A stretch of 64,000 nucleotides of DNA from assembly GCA_921293015.1 (NCBI GenBank), contig OV121090.1:17391304-17455303 (forward strand). The letters run 5' to 3'. The notes beneath the pieces were generated by a model. It ran no database searches. It was not told where the DNA came from and saw only the letters and a program-made list of their open reading frames with translations. Source of the stretch: Phorcus lineatus (taxonomy: Eukaryota; Mollusca; Gastropoda; Trochida; Trochidae). This document shows, piece by piece, positions 26,801 through 36,933 of the stretch (positions within the stretch are counted from its first letter, which is position 1; every line of letters starts with the position of its first letter). Position numbers and translations under genes: made by a program.

Positions 26801-29800
26801 CTGATGCCAAAACTTCTAGATATGAATCGTTCGGCAACTTGTAAATTCTTCATAATCAGATCATGGATGAATTGTACAATGTCTGGTGATGACAACGTTT
26901 GATCGACCCCGACGTCTTCAATCATGTGCTGTCTAGGCCGCGCATGAATTCAGCTTACAACATTTTGGTTGTGCCATATGATGGAGCCGAATCCCCCAAT
27001 GCATCAACCATACGCTCATTTCCAAACTAAATTTTCTGTTTCTCACTCTTCCTAACCCACCAACAGATTTCCTCAAAAAGTTAAACAAAATTTTATTCTG
27101 CTTTCTCTGGGACAACAAACCTGACAAAATTAAGCGGTCAGTGGTTTGCAAACCAGTAGCAGAAGGAGGGCTGGGAATGATTGATATATATTCTTATATT
27201 GATGCTCTGAAAATAACATGGATAAGAAAGCTACTCTGTAATGATTATAATAGGAAGTGGAAAGATCTTTTTAAAGAGGAATGTCCACAATATTTAAACT
27301 TATTAATCTTTGGTAATGAGTTTCCACTGAAACTTTCAGAATCATTAAACAACAGTTTTTGGAGAGACTCAATGAATGCTTTTGCAAAATATAGCTACAA
27401 TACTAAACCATGTACTTATGAAGACTTCCTTAGGGAACCTTTATTGTATAACAGAAATATACTTATTGATGGCAAATCTTTAAAACATAAAAAGTTCCAT
27501 GAATATGAGATTCTAAATATATCCTGCCTGTTGAATGATAATGGTAAGTTGTTGTCCCTTGAACAGTTTTCTCATGCTTTTTTCAAGATAAATTTTCTTG
27601 AATTTCATGGAATTTTAAAAACAGTTAATAAATACAGAAAAACACTTGACATACAAGAAACACCTGAAGCTGTATTAGAAAATAGCACATGTTTATGTAT
27701 TAGAAATCTTCTATCTTGTAAAAAAGGATCAAAAAGCTACTATTTTCGTTTAACTGAGAATAAGGAAAAACTAAAGTTAATTGAAAAATGGGAAGAGGAA
27801 ATTTTGATTAATATTAATTGGCCTAAAGTGTTTATTAAGCCTTTAAAGACTACTTCAGATCCGAAACTAAGATGGTTGCAAATCAGACTGCTTCACAGAA
27901 GTTTGCCTGTAAAAACCCACTTGATTAAAATGAATATTGTTGAAAATAATCTCTGTACTTTCTGTGGAGCAACACCTGAATCTATAGTTCATCTCTTCTG
28001 GCATTGTAGAGCAACAAATACTTTTTGGAAAGATTTCTCAAAATGGCTGAAAGTGAACTGTGATCACACAGGTATCATAAATTTACAAAGTGATTTGATT
28101 CTTTTTGGGTGTTCTCCCACTTTTTATACAGATGATACTTTTGATCTCATTTTACTTTTAGAAAAATATTATATTTATAAATGTAAGTTGAGGAAGATAA
28201 AACCAAAATTGTCACTTTTTAAGAAAGAATTAAAGTATTATTACTATATAGAAAAAATCAGATACTGGAATAAGTCTAAGTTTGATGAATTTGTGGAAAA
28301 ATGGGCAATGTATTTAAAACTTGTTATGGAGTAGTTACACAATAAGGAATGAATGAGTATGTTTCAGTGAGTGAATGAAATTTCTTATTTTTAATTTTCT
28401 TTTTTTTGTATTTTCTTATGTACTTTCTAGAAAACACCTGTTATCCATAATACTATAGGCTATACGCCTAATATGATGTATCAAGATGTAATATAACAGG
28501 AATAAAAAAAAAACAAAAAAAAAAACAAAACAAAAAAACCATACGTTCATGAATGGCTTCCAGTGGTAGATCATTCTAATGCAGATGCTTCGTAACAGCT
28601 CGCGACTCGATATGGTCCATATTCTGATAAAACAGGCCCGACCGGATTAAAACCTATCCCAACCAAACACTGTCAGCATATGTAGTGAAAGTTGATGTGT
28701 TGATGTTTGTGTCTGTGTATGACTCTGTATGTAAGAGGCAGCTGATACTGTATTTCCATTTATATCAAAATGTGTCGCATCCCTATAAATTCTCATTCCA
28801 GTGACCAAATGAAAGTGTACACACCTTGCAAAGGCCCTTTTGTTATGTTTGTTTTTCTTCAGGAGTCTCTTCACATGCAGTGTGAGATGTGCTGGTATCG
28901 GGTCTGTCTTCACGCTACTGTACCAACAACATGGCTCTGAGGATCTTCTGGTTATCTGTTTCATGAGTTTGTCAAAGAAAATGCAATAAGAATCGTGGTT
29001 AAATTGAAAGTGAGTTGGCGCTGCCGCTCTTATGAAAATGGATTTTGTCAAGGAACTTTATTATTTCAAAATTACAACTATTGTTTTAGATGCCATTAAA
29101 AGATATGATCTTCTATCGAAAAGAAATCATTAAATGAACGTTATTGTTTCGATGATTCGAAATATTCCCTAAAATACATTTATGTAAGAAATATTATCAA
29201 ATGAATATAAAAATTAATATAATAATATGATAAATAACATTATTGAAATAAACTGAGAAACAAAAAGCAGAGGTCGTTAAGCACATTTGAGTCAAGCCCA
29301 TAAAACAAGCATACTTCAGCAAGGTTGGATACGAAAGTTAAGTTGTCATTCGACCAGAAGGATAATATCCTAGCATACCTTTTAGTCAATGTAACTATCA
29401 AAGTTCATTTATTCATTGAAAATATGTTGACCTATCAGATTATCAACACCCACCAGTGTTTTGGTGACCTCCATGACCCGGAAGAGAAAGACGAAGACAA
29501 GACAAGCCAAACATGTGAGAACCGGAAGTTGAATAATGACGGGTTGGCTTGGAATCAACTGTAATTAAAAGTTGTTATATGGCTTAATAAAAAATTAAAC
29601 ACTGTAAAGTAGTCAAACCCTGAAAAGGTTAAACAATACTTCAACACGATTTGATCGGTTTCATGAAAATAACATTCGTCGGGAAACTATAGTTCTTTAT
29701 AAATGCCACTGACATCTTTTCTATGCTTAATAGGCGCAGGTTTAACTTCTTTTATTCTTTTAAGTTCATGAATGGTTTAAGTAAGTTATGAAACGAGAGA

Positions 29801-32800
29801 CGAAGTAAAAAAAATATAATTTAAATGTTTTTAGCTTTAAAAAAAATGAGACTTAAATATCGCCAAAGATATCATAGTTAGCATTAGATAAGTATAGATA
29901 AGTACCCAATCTGAGGAGTCGGAGCACTCCACGGCTGACAGGAGGTTCACAACAAACCTAAAACAAATAGAAAATATTACACTCTTTCAGACTGAGTAAG
30001 AACTCTTAATATACATGTATAAGAGACAATAAACATTCAATCAACAGATATATATTTGAGTGATAGGGTGTTAACAAATGGGAACAAAACACTATTTTGT
30101 AGAATTAAAAAAATGTGATAAGACATCACCGATCGTTGATAGGTTTGATAATATGAACAAGAATACTATAAGAGTTTTTGTTCAAAATGGATATCGGTCA
30201 TATTGGCCAGGTTGCAGTTTAACGAAATAAGAATTTACAAGTAGTATATGAAACACTTGAGAGCAGGGCATCAACATCGAAGTACTTTGATTGATTCACA
30301 GTCGTTAGCAAAACTGTATTTCTGAATGTACAAACGCTTTGAGCCACGTGTCTCCTTTCATGTTTTAAAGAGCTTCTTTGATAATCACCAAATTGCTTTG
30401 TAGAGACATGTTTAGTGACATGTCGGGTTCTTTTGACATGCTCAAGCCTAACAAGATCGTTTTAACACAAATTCATTACCCGAGTTCGATACATTGCGCC
30501 AAATTTAGCGGAAATAACTTTCTCATCAAGCAATAAAGCAGTTTGCGAATATACATAATGTTCGAAAAAAGAAACGCACAGCCAATGTCTTTCCGTGTGG
30601 TGTTTTCAAACTATCATATGTTTGCATCTAAACTGTATATCTTTGATGAGAGTTCTCTCCAACCATTCCAAACTCTGAATCCATTACAACTGATCACCTT
30701 TTACCAAACGCAATCAAGTCTGCTTTCTCTTATAAAGACAAAACAGCATGACAGGGATGCGATTTACGAGATTGCTTTTGCATCAACAATCTATGCAAGT
30801 TTCTGCTTTCATTGGACAAAACACGTTTTAACGATACTTCATTATATCTAACCCAGAAGCCCTCGATATAACGTGTATATGTTGACCTTTCAAGGCAGTG
30901 CGGGTTTTTTTGTTCGAGGAGTTTTAAGTTAACATGTCGCATATGAACTTAAAAATTGAATATTTTGAATGGAATACTACAAACAATAACAAACCCATCT
31001 CATTACCCTTATTCAAATGATTAAAAGCTATTCACACTAAAATGGCAGCATTCATGTTTCGCTTGGTGCGTGAGACTTTTTCTTACTACAATACGGTTGA
31101 ATATTGAACTGTCTTATCATCTGATGCAAAAATTTTGTGAAAAATTCTATTCAATGTCAATTTTTTGTTCATAATATCTCAAAAATGGCATTTCCCTTAA
31201 GGAAATATTTTCTTCAATTTACAGGGATTAATACCAACAAACCTTTGACTCGCCAGCAAACACACTAACCACTACTAACGAGCAAGACAGAATTAAAAAG
31301 TAAGCCTACAATCTATTGAAAGAGCAAATGATTTCAGTAAGTTAATCTCTGTGTTTGAAGATTGTATTATTCATGTCACTTTGAAATGCATACAAAGAAT
31401 TACAATGGCATAACTATTTGAAGTGTCCAAACGTTTTTCAGTAATAGATTTATTGATTCATACACAATGTCAAACACATGACCTTTCCACTGTTGTAAGA
31501 CCTCCGACTGCTTTGAGCGAAACTTTTTGTCATTGCATAGTTTCACCATAATTCATCACACGTAACCTTCCTGTCGATATCTACGTTAGATAAAACACTC
31601 AACTTTGGTTATTCTTGGAATTGTAAACTATCGGAAAGAAAGTTGAAGTAAGATCTGAGTTTCCCTTTATTCATTTAGGTCTTTATTAATCACAACATTA
31701 ACACTGTCTCCGTTTTGTCCCAAAAATAGTTCAACCAATCGCCTTGGTACAAACTTCTTTATTCCAGACAGAGCTTTACCGTGAACTCACCACACACTGG
31801 AGTAGAGTGCTCCTACCAGAGACCAGATGGCGCTCCGTCTCTGAGCTATACAGGCGAAGAAGGGATAGTAGTCTATACACATGATCGTCACTGACCACAT
31901 CGCGTATAGAACTGAAGTAGACAAATAAATTTAAAAGTTATAAATTACCAGTTTCGAGCATTTAACTGCAACTGGATCCGAGTTGGTATTCGCTCTATCT
32001 TAATACCAACATGGATTTTAGGGAAAAGTCTATAATATAGACATAAAAAATAGTTAAGTATATACACGATATTCCATATGACTTTCTGGTAATTTGACAT
32101 AAATCAAAATTGAAAAGTCGTAGCGCTTTTTCAACGGGTGATAAAATGCATCTACCATAGAAGTGTGTCAGTGGTTATAATCTTTCGTTGACCTTTGCCA
32201 CCTTCAAATATGAATGATGTTTCATGAATGCCTATGTTTTCGGTCCAGTTAGGCAAAACTTTTGACAAATGACTAGAAACGTCAAAATTACAAGAAGCTA
32301 TGGTCCTATTACGGGTGGTAAGATACAGTGTCAACTCACGATGGAAGAAACGTACAACCATGTGAGTGCGAATACGCAACTGGTCTCTTGTCGCAAAAAA
32401 TAAAATGAAGATTTTAACTTTCTAACCATCAATCGTATGTTATCACCCGATTTAAAAGAATCCAAAATATAGTCGATACGTAATCTTAACCATTTATATA
32501 TTTTGTTGAAAATCATGGAATTTTGAAATATTTCATTATCTAGAATTTTATATACATATAACATACTTCGAGTAGATTCTACTGCTTCCGGTAAGTAGAA
32601 GTGGTAGCTGAGTAGAGTGAGGCAGTTAGTGGCAGTAGAGCCGAATGCCGCAGCGTAGACGAATCTGTCTTCATATCCGTCAAGCAGATTCACCGGGCTG
32701 TAAGACGACGATTGCTTAATGTATCGAAATGTTCTTTGACTAAATATACATGTACCTATATAAGATCACTTCTTGAATGAAGTTATATATATACATGAGT

Positions 32801-35800
32801 TTATGCAAGTGATCAAATAAGGTTTCCATATTGTATAAAAACCAATTTATATTTGTAATGTACATTGTATGACCTCACAATGTATGACATCAATAAGACC
32901 CTAACGAACACTGCAATGAGGTCAAAACCTTTAAAAAATACCAATCATATACTGTCATGGTGTTGATGACGTCGCAATCCGTTGCGTTATTGCAGTGACA
33001 GTAGAGAAGGCAAAATAACTGCTATTAGTACTATTATACAGCTGCATGCCGAAAATGTTATCACATTAGCAGTTGTACATTCTGTGTGATAACTGTTATA
33101 AAAAGGTGGTTTTAGATAGACCAAATCTCTGTTCTTAAAATATCAAATAAAGCCATGACAAATTACTTTACTTCTACTTGGTGTTGATTTAATGACACGA
33201 ATATTATATTATTGCATATATGTGAATGGCGCATTACACTGGAACCCCCGGTCGGCTAGGACATGTCTGTCCCCAGTTTCTATTCTTCCTCCTCTGTAAT
33301 AGGCTGGCAACGAAGATGATGATGAGCTGAAAGATACATATTTTCACAGTCAGACCTACTAGACAACACTTTTTAATGTTTCAATGTCGAAAGAATACAT
33401 TTTTTATCATGCACTTTCAGAGCGAGAGAGAGAGAGAGAGAGAGAAATTCTATTCAGCATTGGAGGCCGCGTGGCCCAGAGTACAATCACAAAAATATTG
33501 TACAATTATACAAATATTAATATACATGAACATGTTGGTGTGCGAGCTTAATTTCATACATACAAATTTCTTTTCAAGTATATAGCAAAACCTTTATGCA
33601 CATATGCACTTTCCACGTTTAATGTGGACTTTTTACTGTTTAACGCAATATACGGTAGTTTTGTGTGGTAGGACATGAATTGTCAAAAAAAGGATTTCTA
33701 TGCCACATATTAATAGATGATTATTGAATAAAATTGAAAATTGGTTTTGTGAAACAATAATTATATTAACATTTACAGTGAAATTTCACACTGATATACA
33801 GTTTTTACAACCGAAAAATATGGCACTGATTATAATTCTATACATACTCTTGGTAAATTGCAAAAATGAATAAAAACTTACGGCAGGCATCACTGTAAAA
33901 TTGGTAAAATCCTCCAATTTTATTGTACGGTGGCATTCTTCTACGATGACCGGTTTGCTTAATTTACCAAAAATATGTCTGGAAAAACATGAAGATAACT
34001 ATAAATACTTAAAGTTTATTCAAACCAAATGTTAAGAATGATACCACATATACCACCAATTTCTAGAAATCGCAAATGTTAATTTTCAATACATTTTGTA
34101 TATTTGCCATTGTTATCAAATTTATTTGGTAGTTGATAACGTTGCAACGTTGCATTTAATACTTCCGGTCTTTCAGAATCAACTTTATAACCTGAATACG
34201 TACTTATTTGTTAAATAACTTAGATAACGAGTGAGATTTCCCGACTGCGGATCGTTAGTAATATCGAGGGACATTATTATCTGTACATTGGTTGTATATA
34301 GGGAATGTTGGTGTGCGCTTGTGCCTTTAAGGTAGAGAAATGGATTCGCGAACATGTACAGTGTAGCTTAACCGAACATGATAGGTTTGTTTGAGAAGTT
34401 ATTTTGATTAAAAAAGATTGCCTTGCGATTGGTATTATCTATACTTCCGTTTTTGTGAGATCACTTTGATTATAGAAAACAACGAGCTTACTTTTCATGT
34501 CTGGATTCGCGAACATGTACAGTGTAGCTTAACCGAACATGATAGGTTTGTTTGAGAAGTTATTTTGATTAAAAAAGATTGCCTTGCGATTGGTATTATC
34601 TATACTTCCGTTTTTGTGAGATCACTTTGATTATAGAAAACAACGAGCTTACTTTTCATGTCTGGAAAAACATGAAGATAACTATAAATACTTAAAGTTT
34701 ATTCAAACCAAATGTTAAGAATGATACCACATATACCACCAATTTCTAGAAATCGCAAATGTTAATTTTCAATACATTTTGTATATTTGCCATTGTTATC
34801 AAATTTATTTGGTAGTTGATAACGTTGCAACGTTGCATTTGATACTTCCGGTCTTTCAGAATCAACTTTATAACCTGAATACGTACTTATTTGTTAAATA
34901 ACTTAGATAACGAGTGAGATTTCCCGACTGCGGATCGTTAGTAATATCGAGGGACATTATTATCTGTACATTGGTTGTATATAGGGAATGTTGGTGTGCG
35001 CTTGTGCCTTTAAGGTAGAGAAATGGATTCGCGAACATGTACAGTGTAGCTTAACCGAACATGATAGGTTTGTTTGAGAAGTTATTTTGATTAAAAAAGA
35101 TTGCCTTGCGATTGGTATTATCTATACTTCCGTTTTTGTGAGATCACTTTGATTATAGAAAACAACGAGCTACTGCACCTTTAAAACATCAAATATTTTG
35201 TTTTTCAAGTGAGTTAAATGCTGAGGTCTTGTAACCTTGAAGATGAAGACAGCCAAGGTGACAGTTACATCATACCTGCCAAGGTGAGACACGGGTCGGG
35301 GGTTCTGGATGAGGATGGGGGAAGATGTTGACAATCGCACTTTCACAACTTTATTATTTCAAACCCTCCTTTTACTACCTTTAAGCTTGATAAGAAATAC
35401 ACTGCCTTCCCTTCTAAAACCACACCCTTGTACTCTGTCGTTCCCTGTATTCTGACATATTCTTGTTAACCCGATATCCTTCTAATGAAAAGTTCCCGCC
35501 AATCCGACATCTTTCTAAACCATTGCTTAGCCTAATCCATGTCTTTTGAGTCTAATGTAATTTACCACATTAGTTGGTTCTTTGAGAATAAAATTATGTA
35601 TTTCGATCATTGAATTATTATCGGATAACCTAAGTTATTTTATGATCATGCTGATAATTCTTATCTCATGTGTTTGCAAAAATTCAAATATTTCTGCAGT
35701 TGAAAAAGAAGGAATTCGAAGAAAGGAATTTTCTTTTCGACCCACACACAGTGAAAGACAAACACTATCATACTGTACCCTCTAAATACCTAAATCTTGT

Positions 35801-36933
35801 GATGATGTTGATGTTGATGTTGATGTTGATGATGTTGAAAGCAATTTCAAATTCAAATTCAAACAAATAGTTAAAATATCATTTTTGACCCCCAAAATGC
35901 AATGTTTCTCCCCAAATCTTTTCAGATGACGATCGAAGGACCATGCAATATATATTGAAGGTCCTTTATAGAATAAAATATACCATATATCTTATATTTT
36001 TCAAATAAGCGTTCCAGGAAAGTTAATTGTTTTAGTCTAATACCATTTACATGTCAGAGATCAGAATGATTCTTAAAGATACATGTATTAACTAGCAAAT
36101 TGACAATCGTCTGAAATATCATTTATCAATTTAAATATATCAAATATGAAATGGATAGCTATAAAGATAATATTTCATAAATTAATGATAGCCGATATGT
36201 ACATCAAAATCAGCAATTTTGATTGATTTTAAAGCTATGTAATATACATGTAGTAAACACGTGACAAGGTAATATTGTTCTCTGTTGCCCAAGAGCATCG
36301 TATATGATTAATATGAACTTCGATATGCTGCCCATCGTTACTATAGATACATTGAATCCGACTACTCTTGCATTGAAAGGAAACACATAAACAAACCAAA
36401 TCTTTTCGAAACTTCATTCTTTAAAAAAAATGATTTAAACAAAAACCAGAGTAAAGCTTTAAAATAAATTCAAATGCGCATTATTTCCCCTCTGAAATAC
36501 TTCACGCGGCAAGAAAATACGTTTCTTTTATAACAAGTACAAGCAGGTCAACAAATTTCAATTTTACTTTTCATTAAAGCAGACGTCAAGAGTATCTGAA
36601 AACAAAATCCATGATTTTTAAATCTTAATTTTGAAACAATCATAATGAATAAGTACTTCTATATGAAAAGTGCACTGCGTGAAGTAAAAATACTGTTTAA
36701 TCTCGTCATTATTACGCCAAAAACATAACAATTTTTTTAATATTGACGAATTATAGCATTCTATTCTAAACTAATAAAGAAATATAAATCTACAAAATGA
36801 ATAGCCGCAAAAAAGACCGATTGATATAATAATTATTTGCAGATTAAAATTTCTCTATAAATGGAAATGTAACAATAGCAACTTACCTAAGTCCAAATAA
36901 TTCGTTCACAAATACATATTTCCTTATAATCAT
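20712..36933 (-). CDS. STRA6-like: STRA6-like membrane receptor/transporter, gene A
   Basis: Seventeen coding exons, 5' to 3': 36887-36933, 33882-33978, 33238-33326, 32567-32697, 31791-31911, 29906-29957, 29454-29558, 28825-28955, 26010-26121, 25006-25150, 23993-24150, 23644-23692, 23064-23181, 22732-22863, 21886-22049, 21208-21333, 20712-20863. They join in phase to 642 codons plus stop; human STRA6 has 667 residues. Family marks are PVNLLDGYEDR (human PVDFLAGD), YYPFFAC (human YYPLAAC), IIQLPVLTCL, the exon 15 HNVSYFLFF block, VAHCHPVLVTFC (human SQSHPAMTAFC) and AKKRWFLFYTLL (human ARWGLAYTLL). STRA6 is a multi-pass plasma-membrane protein that mediates retinol uptake; the substrate here is inference. 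Exon 1 and the exon 8 start are the weakest parts. It lies downstream of, and in the same direction as, gene B. Confidence 0.85.
21208..21333 (-). CDS. STRA6-like A exon 16
   Basis: Acceptor TATCCCCAAG, donor GTAAGT. It encodes YSAYISLLRLEVAHCHPVLV, then TFCNLLLEKV. HPVLVTFC is the most conserved C-terminal motif of the pair. Confidence 0.92.
21886..22049 (-). CDS. STRA6-like A exon 15
   Basis: Acceptor TCTGATTTCAG, donor GTAGGT, 164 bp. It encodes RRIFHNVSYFLFFYYIILGL and ARLDCSGLQRGFEHWDK. It matches the human stretch with LDVSLMP-type and LDPGY residues. Base composition rises in GC over the exon. Confidence 0.92.
22345..22625. repeat. 73-bp minisatellite in gene A intron 14
   Basis: Four units start near 22,348, 22,422, 22,495 and 22,568. 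Each holds CAGGTGAGTCATGAGATTG, TTCAGTCACCTACAG and TTGTATTGCCTTCGT. Every unit contains TGAGTCA, the AP-1 consensus, and on the plus strand a donor-like CAGGTGAGT. Confidence 0.9.
22732..22863 (-). CDS. STRA6-like A exon 14
   Basis: Acceptor TTATTTCCCCAG, donor GTGCGT, 132 bp. It encodes PTIAVSYSVYFLQIFISKTI, then a polar loop SSSDKGISERLGGHLAINN. Confidence 0.9.
23064..23181 (-). CDS. STRA6-like A exon 13
   Basis: Acceptor GATGTTGCAG, donor GTAAGT, 118 bp. It encodes FSLMTLTLMLCDVIVAYFLI, then LPCMGLVSMRFLDLLWDL, a long membrane segment. Confidence 0.9.
23644..23692 (-). CDS. STRA6-like A exon 12
   Basis: Acceptor CTTGTTTCAG, donor GTAAGT. The 49-bp exon encodes SNSLMYSGLQIAFIFW, matching gene B exon 11 in length and phase. 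Confidence 0.9.
23993..24150 (-). CDS. STRA6-like A exon 11
   Basis: Acceptor TCTGTTTCAG, donor GTGAGG, 158 bp as in gene B exon 10. It encodes SWYISFSISVVALVTYLFAI (membrane), then CVNYRRHYQCLLKGDNSFIP. The acceptor lies in a 36-bp repeat that offers two more in-frame acceptors upstream. Confidence 0.9.
24131..24234. repeat. 36-bp triple repeat across the exon 11 acceptor
   Basis: Units begin at 24,131, 24,167 and 24,203, each with GAAAGATTTGTACCAGGATA-like sequence. On the minus strand the copies place acceptors before 24,150, 24,186 and 24,222, all in the same frame. Confidence 0.85.
25006..25150 (-). CDS. STRA6-like A exon 10 (RBP-contact position)
   Basis: Acceptor ATGTTTTAG, donor GTAAGC. 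It encodes FSLLAFINVEKGMKVLRGFL, then TTDSSDQVHFVYSDSIRGQV. By position it matches the vertebrate RBP-binding segment, but the Tyr-x3-Gly-x-Gly pattern known from vertebrates is not visible. Confidence 0.85.
26010..26121 (-). CDS. STRA6-like A exon 9
   Basis: Acceptor ATATTTCAG, donor GTACTG. It encodes SWVFRLRSLLRYKKDKTFRY, then SPRMVSTIFVTLLCLYE, the entry into the next membrane segment. A TGTA microsatellite abuts the acceptor side. Confidence 0.85.
26154..26246. repeat. (TGTA)n and (GGTA)n microsatellite
   Basis: About twelve ATGT units to 26,205, then a short GGTA run at 26,229-26,246, in gene A intron 8 about 35 bp from the exon 9 acceptor. Confidence 0.88.
27005..28538 (+). mobile_element. 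5'-truncated LINE insertion in gene A intron 8
   Basis: The plus-strand frame is open from 26,982 to 28,334 and encodes the C-terminal part of a non-LTR reverse transcriptase. About 170 bp of 3' UTR and an A-rich tail (28,501-28,538) follow. The element is antisense to its host gene. The RT core and endonuclease are absent. The undisturbed frame and retained A tail suggest a fairly recent insertion. The intron boundaries of the host gene are not disturbed. Confidence 0.85.
27141..28334 (+). CDS. LINE reverse transcriptase, C-terminal fragment
   Basis: 397 codons from the first Met; the same frame continues upstream with FLFLTLPNPPTDFLKKLNKI and FCFLWDNKPDKIKR, a standard LINE post-RT region. 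Next come CKPVAEGGLGMIDIYSYIDA and ALKITWIRKLL. Near the end LHRSLPVKTHLIKMNIVENN leads to a zinc-binding motif CTFCGATPESIVHLFWHC (C-x2-C-x8-H-x4-C). Such architecture is found in L1/Tx1-type elements. It can no longer encode an active enzyme because the polymerase domain is missing. Confidence 0.85.
   Translation: MVCKPVAEGGLGMIDIYSYIDALKITWIRKLLCNDYNRKWKDLFKEECPQYLNLLIFGNEFPLKLSESLNNSFWRDSMNAFAKYSYNTKPCTYEDFLREPLLYNRNILIDGKSLKHKKFHEYEILNISCLLNDNGKLLSLEQFSHAFFKINFLEFHGILKTVNKYRKTLDIQETPEAVLENSTCLCIRNLLSCKKGSKSYYFRLTENKEKLKLIEKWEEEILININWPKVFIKPLKTTSDPKLRWLQIRLLHRSLPVKTHLIKMNIVENNLCTFCGATPESIVHLFWHCRATNTFWKDFSKWLKVNCDHTGIINLQSDLILFGCSPTFYTDDTFDLILLLEKYYIYKCKLRKIKPKLSLFKKELKYYYYIEKIRYWNKSKFDEFVEKWAMYLKLVME
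28825..28955 (-). CDS. STRA6-like A exon 8
   Basis: The donor GTGTGT is clear and the phase fits exon 9. The acceptor (ATGAAACAG) has a weak pyrimidine tract, so the 5' edge is uncertain. It encodes a hydrophilic loop with ITRRSSEP and HLTLHVKRLLKKNKHNKRAF, comparable to the Arg/Lys-rich loop of human STRA6. Confidence 0.65.
29454..29558 (-). CDS. STRA6-like A exon 7
   Basis: Acceptor TTTTAATTACAG, donor GTGGGT. It encodes LIPSQPVIIQLPVLTCLACL and a further hydrophobic stretch ending VMEVTKTL. It is shorter (105 bp) than gene B exon 6 (129 bp). Confidence 0.85.
29906..29957 (-). CDS. STRA6-like A exon 6
   Basis: Acceptor TTGTTTTAG, donor GTACTT. It encodes FVVNLLSAVECSDSSDW. 52 bp, as in gene B exon 5. 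Confidence 0.85.
31791..31911 (-). CDS. STRA6-like A exon 5
   Basis: Acceptor CTACTTCAG, donor GTGAGT. It encodes LYAMWSVTIMCIDYYPFFAC and SAIWSLVGALYSSVW, carrying the YYPFFAC family motif. 121 bp, as in gene B exon 4. Confidence 0.9.
32567..32697 (-). CDS. STRA6-like A exon 4
   Basis: Acceptor CGTCTTACAG, donor GTATGT. It encodes PVNLLDGYEDRFVYAAAFGS and TATNCLTLL, the second transmembrane region. The length of 131 bp equals gene B exon 3. Confidence 0.9.
33238..33326 (-). CDS. STRA6-like A exon 3 (TM1)
   Basis: Acceptor TATCTTTCAG, donor GTAATG. It holds a hydrophobic segment LIIIFVASLL, then a basic stop-transfer stretch QRRKNR and SRPGVP. The length of 89 bp equals gene B exon 2. Confidence 0.85.
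33424..33445. repeat. (GA)n microsatellite
   Basis: Eleven GA units in gene A intron 2. Confidence 0.85.
33882..33978 (-). CDS. STRA6-like A exon 2
   Basis: Acceptor TTTTTCCAG, donor GTAAGT. It encodes the extracellular N-terminus, HIFGKLSKPVIVEECHRTIK, then LEDFTNFTVMPA with an N-glycosylation sequon (NFT). It corresponds to the SCAHTISLNDFTHIAVGPA part of gene B exon 1 and to human SCHTSIPPGLYHACL. Confidence 0.75.
33981..35173. repeat. 683-bp tandem duplication with nested 161-bp repeat
   Basis: Segment N (33,981 onward) recurs at 34,664, an offset of 683 bp, with one mismatch noticed (AATACTTCC against GATACTTCC). Segment M (starting GGATTCGCGAACATG) occurs at 34,342, 34,503 and 35,025, so it is tandem within the unit (offset 161). 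The order is N-M-M-N-M. It lies in gene A intron 1 and copies the polypyrimidine tract and acceptor of exon 2. Such near-identity is either very recent or an assembly artefact. Confidence 0.92.
35801..35838. repeat. (GATGTT)n microsatellite
   Basis: Short imperfect hexamer repeat in gene A intron 1. Confidence 0.8.
36887..36933 (-). CDS. STRA6-like A exon 1 (start codon)
   Basis: Fifteen codons, MIIRKYVFVNELFGL, end in a consensus AG|GTAAGT donor. The phase (two bases left over) fits exon 2. An in-frame Met eleven codons upstream is an alternative start, behind an in-frame TAA. The choice rests on phase and donor only. Confidence 0.5.

Noticed and set aside
30543..30851. 102-codon plus-strand frame inside gene A intron 5
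   Set aside because: Composition is ordinary intronic and no family resemblance or flanking splice sites are seen.
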